From Bugula neritina (taxonomy: Eukaryota > Bryozoa > Gymnolaemata > Cheilostomatida > Bugulidae), in NCBI GenBank assembly GCA_964035545.1, contig OZ037766.1, forward strand, positions 11,975,722-12,039,721: a stretch of 64,000 nt of DNA. The letters are read 5' to 3'. The notes under the pieces are model-generated. The model was not told the origin of the DNA. It saw nothing but the letters and a program-made list of their open reading frames with translations, and did no database searches. Shown here piece by piece: positions 47,623-59,683 of this stretch (positions are counted from its first letter, which is position 1; the number at the start of each line of letters is the position of its first letter). Both the position numbers and the translations under genes were made by a program.

Positions 47623-50600
47623 CTATAATGTTGTTCTCGGAATGTGGTGGAAGGCCATACTTGGTTTGTCTGTCCTTCGTGGAGGTGGAAGGCTTTGTTG
47701 AGTCAACTCGGCAGGTTGTGTGGTGTGTTGAGTGTTCTGAGAAAGAGCAGACAACACCTCTCTCGGTCCACCAGTAACTCTAGACTGAATCAGAGTGTTT
47801 ACAGCTTTTTCCTTTGTGCTGATCTCAGCTGGGAAAAAAACAACATTTATATTTACAAGGGGTACTAGCTGTAGACAGCGAGATGTTAACTCTGCTCAAC
47901 AGTAGCTCAAATGTTAACACCTTAATGCTTTGCATATCTTTACATTTTTAGTGTTGCAATACTGCCAGCTGTTTGGATAGAGACTAATACATGAAATGAG
48001 AAGGGCAAATGCGGAGACAGTGTGCAAGATTGTTTGCAGAACTGAAACATAACAGCTTACAGCATGGAAGCTGTACTAATTAAATATTATAAACACAATT
48101 ATAGTAGTTGAGCGGGTCACATAAATTGCCTAAGTATGGGGTCTGTTGCTTATGAAAGTTAGCTCTCTTTTAGTCGGTTGTTATAGAGCTCTGATAGAGA
48201 TTCGATATGCATACGCTGTCAGACAAGAACACGCCTACTGACCAAAAACATTAAAAAAAATAGTTAAATTAATGGGTTAAAACACTCCCGAAAGTGTGCC
48301 TGTCTAGCAAAGTGTTTAAATAAAAACAAACTCGTTCGTTTTACCATTTGCCAATGTATTCATGCTTTCATCACCATTTTTCACAAAACCTTTATCTACG
48401 TTTGCTATATTTTCATCTGTAGCCTCAATATACTCTTGATCTGTCTCGCTCTTCAGGTTTTTACCTGTAGTTTCAAAAACAGTTTTATGTGTTGGCCTCT
48501 CCATGCTTTCATTTATCAACTGTTTTATGTTTCTGCCTCATAAAATTTCCATGCTTTTATCTGCAGCATATACAATACTTTTGTAAGCAAATTTACCCAT
48601 GCCTTTATCTGAATCTTCATCTTCAACTTTTTCTGCCACTTTCCCTGCCAGTTTATCTATGCTTTTATTTAAACCTCCACCTGCCAAGTTCACCATGCTT
48701 TTATTGGGAGTTTTAACCGAGTCCGTCACTACCCTTTTATCTGCAACTGCCAACTTCTATATATATTATAACAGCATTCTTTACAAACTTATCGTTTTTT
48801 CTGCAATATTCATAGTATTTAAATGTGTTGAATTTCTCGTACCTTCATCCTTGAGCCCTTCAATGTTTTCTAACATTGGACATATTTCACTATGTGGTGA
48901 CAGTAACTTTTGGTCCTTTGTAAGATTCACCTGATTTTCAAAAACTTAAAATAATTAGAAATATAAAACTTGAAACATTTTCATGCATCAAAGAACGCTG
49001 TGAACCCAAAACTTTGAGGCGTCAAAACATAAGAGCTGGTACTTGAAACTACCAGCTTTTTGACTCCACATTTGAAAAGTAAACGCCCTCAAACAGAAAA
49101 GTAACTGGACAAAGTGTATGATTACAGCGAATAAATTCATAATATTGAAGATTAATTAATATAATTTACAATATTTAACACTAAATTAATAGAATTTATA
49201 TTACTGAACATCAAGTTTACACAATTGTCTAACCTGTGCTATAGGTTTGTGAGCCTCTGGATACATGGACAGCAATCGCTGGATACTAAAGCCTTCAGTG
49301 TCGTAGCTTTGGGTAACACCACATCTACAGACCAAGCTATACTATCAACTAAACTCTAAAGGCTAATGTGATACAACACTATAGTCCACACTTTTCTGAA
49401 ATAAACCACTATGGTGGACCTATTCAACTTTTGTGTACTTTCAGTATTAAACATTATAGCAATGCATTATGTTTCCCATTGCTTTTTTTTCAAGAACAAC
49501 AGCAACATAATATTTCTATGATCTTGCAATATGGAATAGCAGATTATTTACTATCAAAAATTTCAATTTGCGTTAAAAACCAAGCTTTCAAACAAGAGAA
49601 AAACGTAGCAAACATGGCTACGCTGAAAACTACCAGAAAAGCCCAGAAAATACTCCATATGTTTAAGCATCACTTCCATGTGTGTTAACTGTTACTGCTT
49701 TATTATTACTATTATAAAATAAATGTGAGCATTTATTCAGCTTTTTAAAACAAAGTACATATACCTTTTTATTGTACGATTTCTGTAAAATAGAAATATC
49801 TTTACTTTAAATAAAGAGATACACACAAATGTTTTGTAGGTCTCCCAACTTATGTAACTACTGGGCTGTCTTGACATTAAACAATGGTTTTTATTATAAC
49901 TTTGAATATGACACAAAGTTTCAAATATAAATTTTCTACCAGTATGATACTCAGATTACAAGTTTTCCAAGATTAGTACTAGCAAAGTACTCCAGGAACG
50001 CATCATAATAAACAAGAATTACTACTATGCCATGAATAGGACAAATACTCCTAGAGCTTCTTTTACACCAACATTTGTAACGAGAACACGACTCAGAACA
50101 TGTACTTATTGCCTTCACTATAGCTAGTATAGCATGATGAAGTGTAGCCTGTAGAATAGCCAGCTAATCAAAAGTTCCGTTGACGAAAGTTTAATTCAAT
50201 AGCATGCATTGTTACAACCCACCTGACTTCTAGTAAGGCAACTGGGCAGACCTGGAGAGGTTTCACAGACAGCTGGCTGTCTTCATTGTAATGGCGGATA
50301 TACCACAGTTTAGAGAGGTAAAACATCTCATAAGATCTGCAGTAATGAGTAGACAACTACAGAAAATAATAACTATAATAACCCACAATAGTAAATATAG
50401 GATCACCTTTTGCAGAGGCCAAAAACATTGAACAAATAACTCTAGACAGTTCCGCCCATTGCAAAATTAGACTGACTTACAGAGAAGGTAAGTGCAACTT
50501 ACTGATCAGCTGAATAGGAAGTCGAACCAATCAGAGTGTTGAATTTAGATGCTGGTTCACTTTGAACTACTACAGAGCTGTTGGTCACCTTCTGTCTAAC

Positions 50601-50672
50601 CTGTCTCTCACTTGGAAGGTGTTCAACTTTTCCCTAAAGCAGTAATCGCCAACAATAATGAAACCTAAAGAC

Positions 50673-50909
50673 CAGGGATGGACAACTTCTTCTGTGTGGA
50701 GGCCAAGTTCAGAAGCCAGTCAATAGGAAAGGCAACATGATTGTACACATGATTAAATTTCATTATAGTAAAGTAATTTGTCACTAAATCTATGATTTGC
50801 TAATCAGAATGCATATAACAGCTTTCACTTCTCTTAAGCATTAAAAGGGTAACTGTAAGATGGGTAAAGGGCCACAGACGGCCCTGAGACACTCAGTTGC
50901 CCACCCCTG
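50673..50909. mobile_element. hAT-like MITE, 237 bp
   Basis: Terminal inverted repeats CAGGGATGGACAACTTC at the left and CAGGGGTGGGCAACTGAG at the right when reversed. Flanked by CTAAAGAC and CCATAGAC, an eroded 8-bp target duplication (6 of 8 match). Contains GGGCCACAGACGGCCC near the right end. No coding capacity. Confidence 0.7.
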
Positions 50910-51687
50910 CCATAGACAAAGTCAGCTATGGTTTTATAAACCTAATACACATAAGCTGAGAGTCTTAGTTGAGAGATAAAACAATATCTCCCCTTACTGA
51001 TTCGCTTTTGGCTTGCCGATTGGGATTGAGTCGTGGGACTTGACTGCTTTAATTATAGAAAAAGCAACTTCCCACATCACTTGTTAGAACCCAAGCTGGG
51101 CATGCATGCCGTAAGAATATAAAGCAAATTAGTACATTATGTTAGTATGAAGAAAATCAATCATGATGAGACCATAATATAATTGACATTTACAGGATTA
51201 TAACGAAATAATGTCAATTTTCAACCATCTTTTTGACCATAATAAGACGGGAAATCTATACCCCAGGTGTCTATATAGTTCATCTGCAATTTATATAAAT
51301 ACATAAATTTATAACTCCTATAATTTTACTAATGATAATTATTATACCATGAAAAAGAAATTCTAAGATGACATCACCTACTATCCATACCTTCATGAGT
51401 TTAAACATGAGTAACGTTCTTTGGTAGTTCTTCCTGTATTTGTACTGAACGATGTCAGCATGCCTTGACAGCTGCACGGCTGAAATCATAACTTGGCCAT
51501 TTGATTACCAACAGACAAAGCCTATCTAATGTAAGGTAACCACAGTGGCTGCTTTGCAGCTCATCAACCAGTATATTTGATTATTTAATTAGTATTCCAG
51601 AAACTTTTATTACAGGTAAGAGATGACAGCCAGTACTGATCAATCTGAACTTCAGTGTCCCAACATCTGAACTTCAGCGTCCAGTAA

Positions 51688-51868
51688 AAATGGCAAAGTA
51701 GGTAAAAATGGTACATTTTCAATATTAGGTTTTGGGGTGGTGGTTGGGGGTTTGGAATGGAGGGTTTGGGGTATTGACTTTGGGGTTTAAGGGTTGGGGT
51801 TTGGGAAAATTTAACATCAGTGTGCCATTTTTACCTACTTTTTCATTTGTGCTTTTATTACCTAAAAT
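51688..51868. repeat. G-rich element with AGTAGGTAAAAATGG inverted ends, copy 1
   Basis: Left end GGCAAAGTAGGTAAAAATGG and right end CCATTTTTACCTACTTTTTC form an inverted repeat around about 90 bp of runs of GGGG/GGG separated by TTT-type spacers on the plus strand. The same structure recurs at 52325-52506. The G runs could form a quadruplex. Confidence 0.65.
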
Positions 51869-52324
51869 CCTAAACTTCACTCTGTTGTATATTATATCTC
51901 ACTACACTAAATAGACCAACAGCTATTCATTTCACTAAAGTCTAGGGTGAAGAGAATACCTTTATGTGGATCCCCTAGCAATGACTTCTGTATGTTTCCA
52001 CATCCTAAACCATGTCTACAGGCAGCCATAACAGCCTCCTCCGACTCAGCACTAACATCCAGATATCCATAGCATGCATTGGTGCAGTCTTCCTTATCTC
52101 TCCATTCTGCCTGCCAGCACTTTTGGAGCTGGTCAAACTGGAAAACAGCTGCTATTGTAGACTCTTACACTGGCATATAGTTTGGTGAAATAGACATAGC
52201 ATGTGGTATTTATGTTCAGTTTCATCAGCTTCAGTTAGGAGTTTGTGACCTAAGTTTAAAGTCAGAACTGCCTGCATGTGCATCATTTCATCATTATTCT
52301 GTGCTGTAACAAATGATGTCCGGT

Positions 52325-52506
52325 AGAAATGGCACAGGAAAAAATGGCACATTTTCAATATTAGAGTTTGGGTGAGGTTGGGTGTTTGGGATAGGTGTTT
52401 AGGTTTGGGAAGGAGGGTTTGAGTTTGGGAAAATTTAACATTAGTGTGCCATTTTTTCCTACTTTCTCATTTGTGCCCTTATTACCCGTGCCATTTTTAC
52501 CTAAAA
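52325..52506. repeat. G-rich element with inverted ends, copy 2
   Basis: Shares ATGGTACATTTTCAATATTA-type left part, GGGAAAATTTAACATYAGTG and the TTCATTTGTGC/CCATTTTTACCTAAAATC right part with copy 1. The internal G-rich tandem part is shorter and less regular. The two copies lie on either side of the coding segment 51960-52303. Confidence 0.65.
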
Positions 52507-53367
52507 TCGAAATAAATAACAGCCCACAGACTGAGGTAGACACAGTGAAACCAAACCAGTTACAATGTGGCTCATACTCAATCCGAATGCTCAATAATTT
52601 CCAACAATTGAAAATAATTGCTTATATAAATCAGTTTGTTTTCTTTTTAAAGATTTATCTGCAAATATTTTTAATGTTTTTTGCTAGTCAAAACACTTTT
52701 GAGTGCTATTGAAAAGATATGTTGAAGAAAGCCTTTTACAAAATAATGCTAAAGTGTGATTACCAATTTTAGTAAACAGTTTTGATTTGAGCAGAGAACA
52801 TCCTTTGACAAAATTTCATTTTCAAAAAATAGCTTGTCAACTGCTGTTTCCTAGCCTAAACTGAAACCATGCGACTCAACAAAAGTATGTAACAGCAAAG
52901 AAATGTCATCAAATGACTTGTCATCTGAAAGAAACCCACCTCGTTTTGGCCAGTAATGTTGTGGTGGTGACGGCAACACAAATGTCATTTTGAAAAGCCT
53001 CACTTGGGGAAAAAAAACAAAACATTTCAAAAATGTACAAATAAAAATCAGACTTTATAAAAAATGGTCATTTCCTTAAGATCAAAAGTAGCTGATAGCT
53101 GGAAATTTTGAACGTAGACTAGTTGGAAAGAAAGAAGTCAGTCTATGTGATCATATTAATTAGCCAAGCACTGAAAGCTATCTGATTTATTAGTTAAAGT
53201 TTTAAAGTAACTGATGCTAACCTTATGTTGCAAACATGTGTTGTTAACCTCATACATTTCACAGATTTCGAAACATTCTTTCTTTTCTGTGTCCAGACTC
53301 TCTAACACTGCGTTTTGAAATAGGTCAAAACTGGGTGATGGTTTTGATAGCTTGGTTATACTCAACT

Positions 53368-54216
53368 CTGAAAGCAATTACAATTAACAGCAGTGCCTTC
53401 TAGTTGCAGCTGAGGAGGCAGAGCACAGAGAACAGGGTTTTGGTAACAATTCTACAGTTCATTACTTCTAATAAGTTAGAACTTTAGAGTAATTGAGTCA
53501 AGTGTGCCCTTATTTTGAAACAATTTGTGAGACAATTTTGGCAGTTTAAAAGAATGCCTCCATGATTTATTTTGGCAACTGTAGTTCATTTTAAATCAAA
53601 AGCTCAAACAGAACTTTGTAGCATTGTAAGTTGTCTGAAGCACACATTCTACACCCTAGAGCCAAACCAAAAGTAATAAGCCAACAGCAAACAACATCTC
53701 CGCACCTAAATCTAACCAATTCACAGCAAAATGATGCAAAGGGCTGACCACTCACAGCACATTTGTGGTTTTCAAAGCAAGCGCTCTCAGGGCTCATAGT
53801 ATGGCTATGGGTATTTGGGTAACAGAAGCTCATGACTACACCTAAATGTCATTCTGCCACACATTATATATAATCTTCATTGCATTTAAAATCCATTGTA
53901 CCACCATGGCATACTAATGTCACACACCAGTACCCTAATTAAAACTAATTTTAGTCCTGCAAGAGAATAGTTATCTAATATTTCATTGCTAGCCATTAGT
54001 CTGAATAGGTCTGTGGCGATTTTCTATTGAAGAAGTGCAGCATATTAACTATTAATATAATGTAGGATAACCTAGCTGAAGTCTACTAATAAATACTTGA
54101 TTTGCAATATTTATTTACCGCCAGTCAACATTTATGAGCAGGTTTGCCTATTTGAGGTGCCCAAATTCTAGAAAAGTGACACAACTCCTATATAAAAAGC
54201 AAAGTCATTAGTTGCA
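53368..54216. other. gene-free region, nothing recognised
   Basis: Upstream flank of the minus-strand gene. An 80-codon minus-strand frame at 53591-53833 is cysteine-rich but has no splice or family support. The promoter of the minus-strand gene may be here. Confidence 0.4.
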
Positions 54217-54433
54217 CATAGTGGTTTGCAACTTTTTTAGGCCGAGTAGTGAGTACCCATGTCATTTCTGCTAGATCCTCTACTCTATGTACATGGTAGA
54301 GCCTAGTAGAAGGATGAATTATTCACTCATCACTGAATATAACTTGACCAACAATGCATATTACCGAAGTAACCTACACATATCTGATGTTAAATACTAA
54401 CACTAACAGTACCCCAAGTTGGGAACCGCTCTG
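54217..54433. mobile_element. hAT-like MITE relic
   Basis: Left end CATAGTGGTTTGCAACTTTTTTAGGC and right end reading back as CAGAGCGGTTCCCAACTTGGGG match the hAT terminal pattern CAGNGGTTNNCAAC. About 217 bp, no coding sequence; no convincing target duplication. Confidence 0.55.
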
Positions 54434-56248
54434 TAATATTTATATAGGTGTACATTGTACCTTACCGCTGTAATTAGTATTACTGATGACCTACTGATAC
54501 TGCACATTTGGCTTTGCAGCACCATGCACTTTTTCTTAAAGCTAACTTCCGATTAAAGATTTATGACTAGATTGCTTATACTTATAGTTTTACTACAATC
54601 TCTTGAACATCAAAACTCTATAGTACTTGCATCAGCTAGACTCTGCTTGACTGAATCTAACAATACTTCATCATAGCATTTCCAGTTATTGCCTAAAAGT
54701 TGTACCCAGACCTTTCTACAGAAAAGCAAATTATGTTGGCATGGCTAATCTAATAGAAAGGTGGCTGTTTTCAAGATGTGGTATTTTAATGAAAACTTCT
54801 CTCAAAAACATTCATTCCTGCACCCAGTGGTGAATCTTTGCTTACAAAGACCAAAGCCAAGGGCAACATACCAAGGTTTTTAAGCATTTATTTATAATCT
54901 CATACTCAAAGCGAAATACCAGCCTAAAAGTAAATAGAATATTTGTTGTTCTATAAAATGATGCTTTTGCTATGAGTTTAATTTAATCTTATAAAGTTGA
55001 ACTTGAAGTTGATCATGACTTAAAACTATAAGTATAGCATTAACAATAACTGACATGAACTTAAAGTGATCATGAAGTAACGAGCACAGCTGCCAGTACT
55101 ACTACTTCTACTACTAGTAATACTAATAGTAGTAATAATAATTACTAAAATAAAATCAAAATGTTATTTAATTAAACTTTTATGAGATTGATTATATCAT
55201 GTATTCACAAATACTATTGTATGAATTAGTTAAATTAATGATTAACTTACCCATAATTGTTTCTGAGAAAAATTGAGAGAATAAACTCACAGATAATATC
55301 GTGACTTTCAACACCTATCTCTGCATACTAATATTGCCATAGCATCCTTACGTACCAACAAAGCACTTCAACATGAGCTCATTTGATTGGTTAGACACTG
55401 AAAATTAGAACAACATGCTTGAAACTGAACTAACATCTTTGGAGTTAGACTAGGGAGAGACTATTAGTGTTACATAATACAACAATGAACTTGCATTGCC
55501 AATGCCAGACGAAAACAAATTTTATTTGAATTGCTATTTCTAATAGGTGCCAATACCCAGCAAGGTTTAGCTGAAACAAGGATTAGGAGCCTATTTCATC
55601 ACAGTACATGTACTGGTACAGCCAGGAGTTTTTGAAAGGTGCAAATTTTTACTGGTAGTGGTTAGGGTTTATAATGTTTCGGTTGATTTGGATGGTTGGG
55701 GGAGGGCAACTAGATAATTAATTTCACAGACAATTGTTAAAATATTATTATTATATAATTTAATTTTATATTACCAACTGACAATTTGAATTTAAATTTC
55801 AATAACTATAAGTACAACCAAGTGCAATACTCATACTGCAATCTGCAATGGCACTTAATTTAATATTAGTATTACGACTAGTATTAACTATTATAAATAC
55901 AAAAGGATACGCACAAGTATATATAATAATATTAGTAATAAATAATAATAATAATACTCTTACAGGCACAGACACGCCCGAGGGGCTTTAATAAAATTAA
56001 TTTTAAAACTAAAAGTAAAATCCATTGGACTTGGTTGAACGTTGATAAACAAATTCAAAATGTTGTTAAAATAAACAGTCAGCCACGCGCATTCACTGTG
56101 ACTTACAGCTGCAAAATGAGTGCTAAACTCAGCCACCAAGTCTTACCTTATAGACTAAAAGCTTTTTGGTAAGCGTTTCAACATGTATCTAAATCGAAAT
56201 AAGAGCCAAGCCAATTTAGTCTGCTGTCGATAAGCGGCAGTTGAAGTT
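54434..56248. other. gene-free region
   Basis: AT-rich sequence with scattered ACT/AGT and AAT triplet runs (for example 55095-55150 and 55920-55965). No credible exons on either strand. Confidence 0.4.
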
Positions 56249-56438
56249 GAATGGTTTTATAAACAGCTCCGAGTTGGTAGCTACTGAGTGCAATAGTTTG
56301 CGGTTCTTGAGTTTAAAGTTGGGAGTTTCCAGTTTTAATCACAAATTTATACCCCAAACTCTAAACTCGAGAACTGCAAGCTATTGCACCCAGTCACCAC
56401 CGAGTCGGAGCTGTTTATAGAATCGTTCTCTGAACGTT
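56249..56438. repeat. foldback (long imperfect inverted repeat) element
   Basis: Two arms of about 85 bp in opposite orientation separated by about 15 bp. Left arm contains TATAAACAGCTCCGAG, GTGCAATAGTTTGCGGTTC and TTGAGTTTAAAGTTGGG; the right arm contains their complements. It would fold into a long hairpin. Probably a MITE-type or foldback element. Confidence 0.75.
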
Positions 56439-56989
56439 GATTTCGACATAATTATCGATCAATAAATTATGCGATCAATAAATGAGATAAGTGCATGAAT
56501 GTGACTTAACAAGTCAAAATAATTAAAATAGGCAATGGTTGTATTTTGACAATAAGTTGAATAAAATAATTGTATCTGAATAGAGAATATTATTGTATCC
56601 TATACAGTAGAACAAATATAATTTGAAAGAGCGGAGGATTTTCCTAATTTTTAGCCCTCTCACTTATTGCAAATCAGAATATTGCGCTATTATCAACTAC
56701 AGTAGCGAAAAGTTAATTGTGCTGGGTAATTTTACCGAAGTGTTCATTGACTGATTGAGCAGCTCTGGTTCCGCTATGCACTATATTCATACTTTAAGTT
56801 TATAGAGCTTTTAGTTTAAAATTTATCAATTGATTACAATACGTACAATTTGAGTTGACGCTAATTATTATTATTAACTATAAGTTATTTAGTTTTACTC
56901 TTAGATAAATTTAAAATTTTTAATGACCCACCGGGCCATTGGCATTTTATTTAATCATGAGATTGAGTGTAATTATTATTAATAAATCA

Positions 56990-57905
56990 TCATTACTATT
57001 ACTATTAGTATTAGTATTAGTAATAGTTGAGACTGAGTAGTAGTATTATTATTATTATTATTAGTATTAGTAATACTAATAGTATTAGACCTAGTAATTA
57101 CCACTAGTAGTAGTACTAGTACTAATAGTATTAGTAATAATACTAATAGTAAATAGTAATACTATTACTAATACTGTAATAGTAATAGTAATACTCTTAT
57201 AGTAATAGTAATACTCTTATAGTAATATAGTGATACTATTAGTATTAGTATTAGTATTACTTAGTCTTATAGTTATACACTTACATTAATAGTTAATACG
57301 TACAAACTTCAGAGATTTGAAATGAGATACTAGCACAGCTCCTCCGTAAACTATAACTTTTTGAGCAGACATCCTGAACTACTGTAAGTGTATTAGCATT
57401 AGCTATGAGTATTACTATTTCTATAACTATTACTATTAGTCTTAGTAATTACTAATTAGTATTTGAAATTAATGCTAATAGTAATACTAGTAGTAATAGT
57501 AGTAGTAATACTCAATTTGAATTACTAGTAGTTATACTTATAGTAATACTAATAGTAATTGTAATAATGATGAATAGTAATACTATTTACTAATACTAAT
57601 AATTTTAAAGTTAGTATTACATTTAATATTAGTATTACTATTACTCATACTAATAGTGTAATACCGATACTGGACGTGTAAGTCTTAGTCTAACCCTAAG
57701 AGTAAGTATATTAGTATTATTATTACTGTTACAGTATTACTATTGCTATTGGTAATGGTATTACTATTACTATTAGTAATTAGTATAAGTATTACTATTA
57801 GTATTACATTTGCTAGTGCTATTAGTATTAGTATTAAACTATTATGATTACTATTGGTATTATTATTATTGTTAGTATCACTGTATGAGTATCAGTATGA
57901 GTATC
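56990..57905. repeat. long degenerate ATT/AGT (TATTAG) microsatellite
   Basis: Roughly 900 bp made almost entirely of TAT, TAG, TAA and ACT triplets (TATTAGTATTAGTAATACTA patterns), switching strand repeatedly and so rich in short palindromes. Interrupted by about 80 bp of unique sequence near 57295-57385. Confidence 0.8.
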
Positions 57906-58921
57906 ACTATCAGTATGGTCTGTAAGTGTAAACTGTAAATATATAAATATTTAGACTTTTACTTTACACAATCGCTCAAAGTCAATGAGTATCACACTTT
58001 GACTAACAGTAACAGCAGCTTTGGATAGAGTTTGGGTAGACTTGATTGTCAGCAAAAGGACCAATTATATTGATTTAGTCATTTACTTTATTTATCTTCA
58101 ATGTTTGGCCTTCATCAGTGTTGGCGAGCTATTGATCATTGATGCAATTACAATAATTACAAAGTAACAGTAACACTACACTAGCATTTACAGTTACTTC
58201 ATAGTTTTTAGTAGCTGTAAAATTAGGTAAAGTTCACCTTTGAAGCTATTACTGACAAAACATAACAATGAATAAATAATTGAAATATTATCATTATGAC
58301 TATCAATATCATAATGAAAAACTGCTTAAAATAAGTTGGAGTAATTGATTTAAAAATCAATTTTATAATTACTAATTCTCTTAATAATAAATTACTCATT
58401 ATTACTCTTACTATTAGTAACCTATAATTAAATTATTTTATTTTGTATTATAGATGTAAAATGTAAGATATGATCATCTTTTTAATTCCTATTGAATTCT
58501 ATTCAAAATAAAGATAATAAATTTAGCATTAATAATTATTATATTATATTATTGAAGTATGAGAAGGTAGTTATTGTTAGGGTTTGTTAGTATTGCCCCT
58601 TGAAGTTGTCAGATTTTTCTTAGTAGGAAGCTATTGTGATATCAACTGTTGTTGGTGCTAGCAAATCTTAGAAGTCTTTATTTTATGTCTGAGCCCTAGT
58701 TTTAATAAGGCTTTTTGGGGTTTTTATCGATTTATATGTTACAGAAAAGCACTGAAAGATTTTGTTCTTTCTTTAGATCACCATAAAGCATTTTAGTCCT
58801 ATGAATCTTTTCATTTAACATTTCCTTTGCTTCTTATACTCAGCATCAACTATTGATGTTAGCTATGGCTCTTACTGACTGTGTTTGCAGATATCCTACG
58901 GCATATATTTTTATTGTGATA

Positions 58922-59113
58922 TAGAGTTTTTATCCCTATGAGAACACTCGTGAAGGAAAGGATTTTTTGAGCAGACTTGTTTTCTATTGTGGCAATTGAG
59001 CAATTGTGATCAAAAACCTTTTCTAATATCACCAATGGCCTTTGCTGGGACTCGAACCACTTACCTCGTGTTTACTAAGCTAGTGCTCTAACCACTAGAC
59101 AATGCCTGCCTCC
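58922..59113 (-). repeat. tRNA-derived SINE, copy 3
   Basis: Minus strand: GGAGGCAGGCATTGTCTAGT begins the tRNA-like head, with A box TGTCTAGTGGTTAGAGC and a well-kept B box GGTTCGAGTCCC, followed by CAGCAAAGGCCATTGGTGAT shared with copies 1 and 2. The distal body is more diverged. The best preserved RNA polymerase III promoter of the three copies. Confidence 0.75.
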
Positions 59114-59190
59114 TAGTTCTCACACAGCAGATACATAGTCTATGTGAAGAAGGTGCAAGAATGACTAGCCTATATGTCTTGTCTTCGTTG

Positions 59191-59683
59191 CAGGGTTGGG
59201 GTCAATTACATATGAATGTAATTAATTACAATTGCATGAGAATTTGTCAATTACAATTATAATTACAGTTGAAATAAATGTAATTAATTACAATTACATT
59301 GAAATGTCATTAATTACAATTACTTTTGTTGTCACAGGAGACAAATAAAAGTTATATAATCTCACTTCTGGGGTACCCAGAGCAATTTTGACAGGGGGGG
59401 GGGGAACCTTCCTTGTCTTCAACAGTAGCAAATAGGATGATACATTAAATTAATCTGAACTTTTTATTAAACAGTAGGCAAGGCAGAAAAAATATGAATT
59501 TTGTAAGATTTAAAAATTTGAAGTAATTGTTATGTAATTATAAAGTAATTGTAAAATTCAATTACATTAGCAATGTAATTAATTACAATTACATTTTTAT
59601 ACATCAATTACAAATTACATTCAATTACTTGAAAAGATGTAATTAATTACAACCAATTACAAATTACCATTACCCCAACCCTG
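59191..59683. mobile_element. hAT-like MITE with perfect 8-bp target duplication, 493 bp
   Basis: Terminal inverted repeat CAGGGTTGGGGTCAATTAC at the left and CAGGGTTGGGGTAATGGTAA at the right when reversed. CTTCGTTG is repeated exactly at 59183-59190 and 59684-59691, the 8-bp target duplication of hAT transposons. The interior is (GTAATTAATTAC)-type AT-rich palindromic sequence plus an 11-G run (59394-59404). No transposase, so mobilised in trans. Confidence 0.9.

Larger units (their letters stand above)
47623..53367 (-). pseudogene. unidentified multi-exon gene with several frame breaks
   Basis: Minus-strand coding segments with good splice sites: 53367-53222, 52988-52940, 52303-52169, 52137-51960, 51479-51391, 51043-50998, 50633-50503, 50336-50223, 49324-49234, 48930-48843, 48746-48345, 47828-47623. 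From 51043 leftwards phases chain correctly (SADQ|SYEMFYL, LLEVR|CGVTQ, PIAQ|VNLTKDQK, KDE|VADK). Problems: an in-frame TGA at 48538-48540; a frame shift between 52169 and 52137, where only 31 nt separate two coding-looking stretches; phase mismatches at 53222/52988 and 51391/51043; and a Ser/Thr-rich frame continuing past the final stop in another register. Content includes a Cys-rich helical part (QKCWQAEWRDKEDCTNACYG), KYRKNYQRTLLMFKLMK and imperfect DKSM/NKSM repeats. Family not recognised. It could be a recent pseudogene, or a live gene with missed microexons. Confidence 0.5.

Noticed and set aside
47428-47628. 66-codon plus-strand frame rich in Val, Ala and Glu
   Set aside because: Complement of a Ser/Thr-rich minus-strand stretch at the 3' end of the neighbouring gene; no start context or splice support.
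48489-48934. plus-strand frames rich in Leu, Pro and Phe
   Set aside because: Antisense of the DKSM-repeat exon and its neighbour on the minus strand, which have matching splice phases.
53591-53833. 80-codon cysteine-rich minus-strand frame
   Set aside because: No splice sites joining it to the downstream gene and no family resemblance.
56990-57905. regularly repeated array considered as CRISPR-like
   Set aside because: No fixed repeat and spacer lengths; it is triplet microsatellite sequence in a eukaryotic genome.
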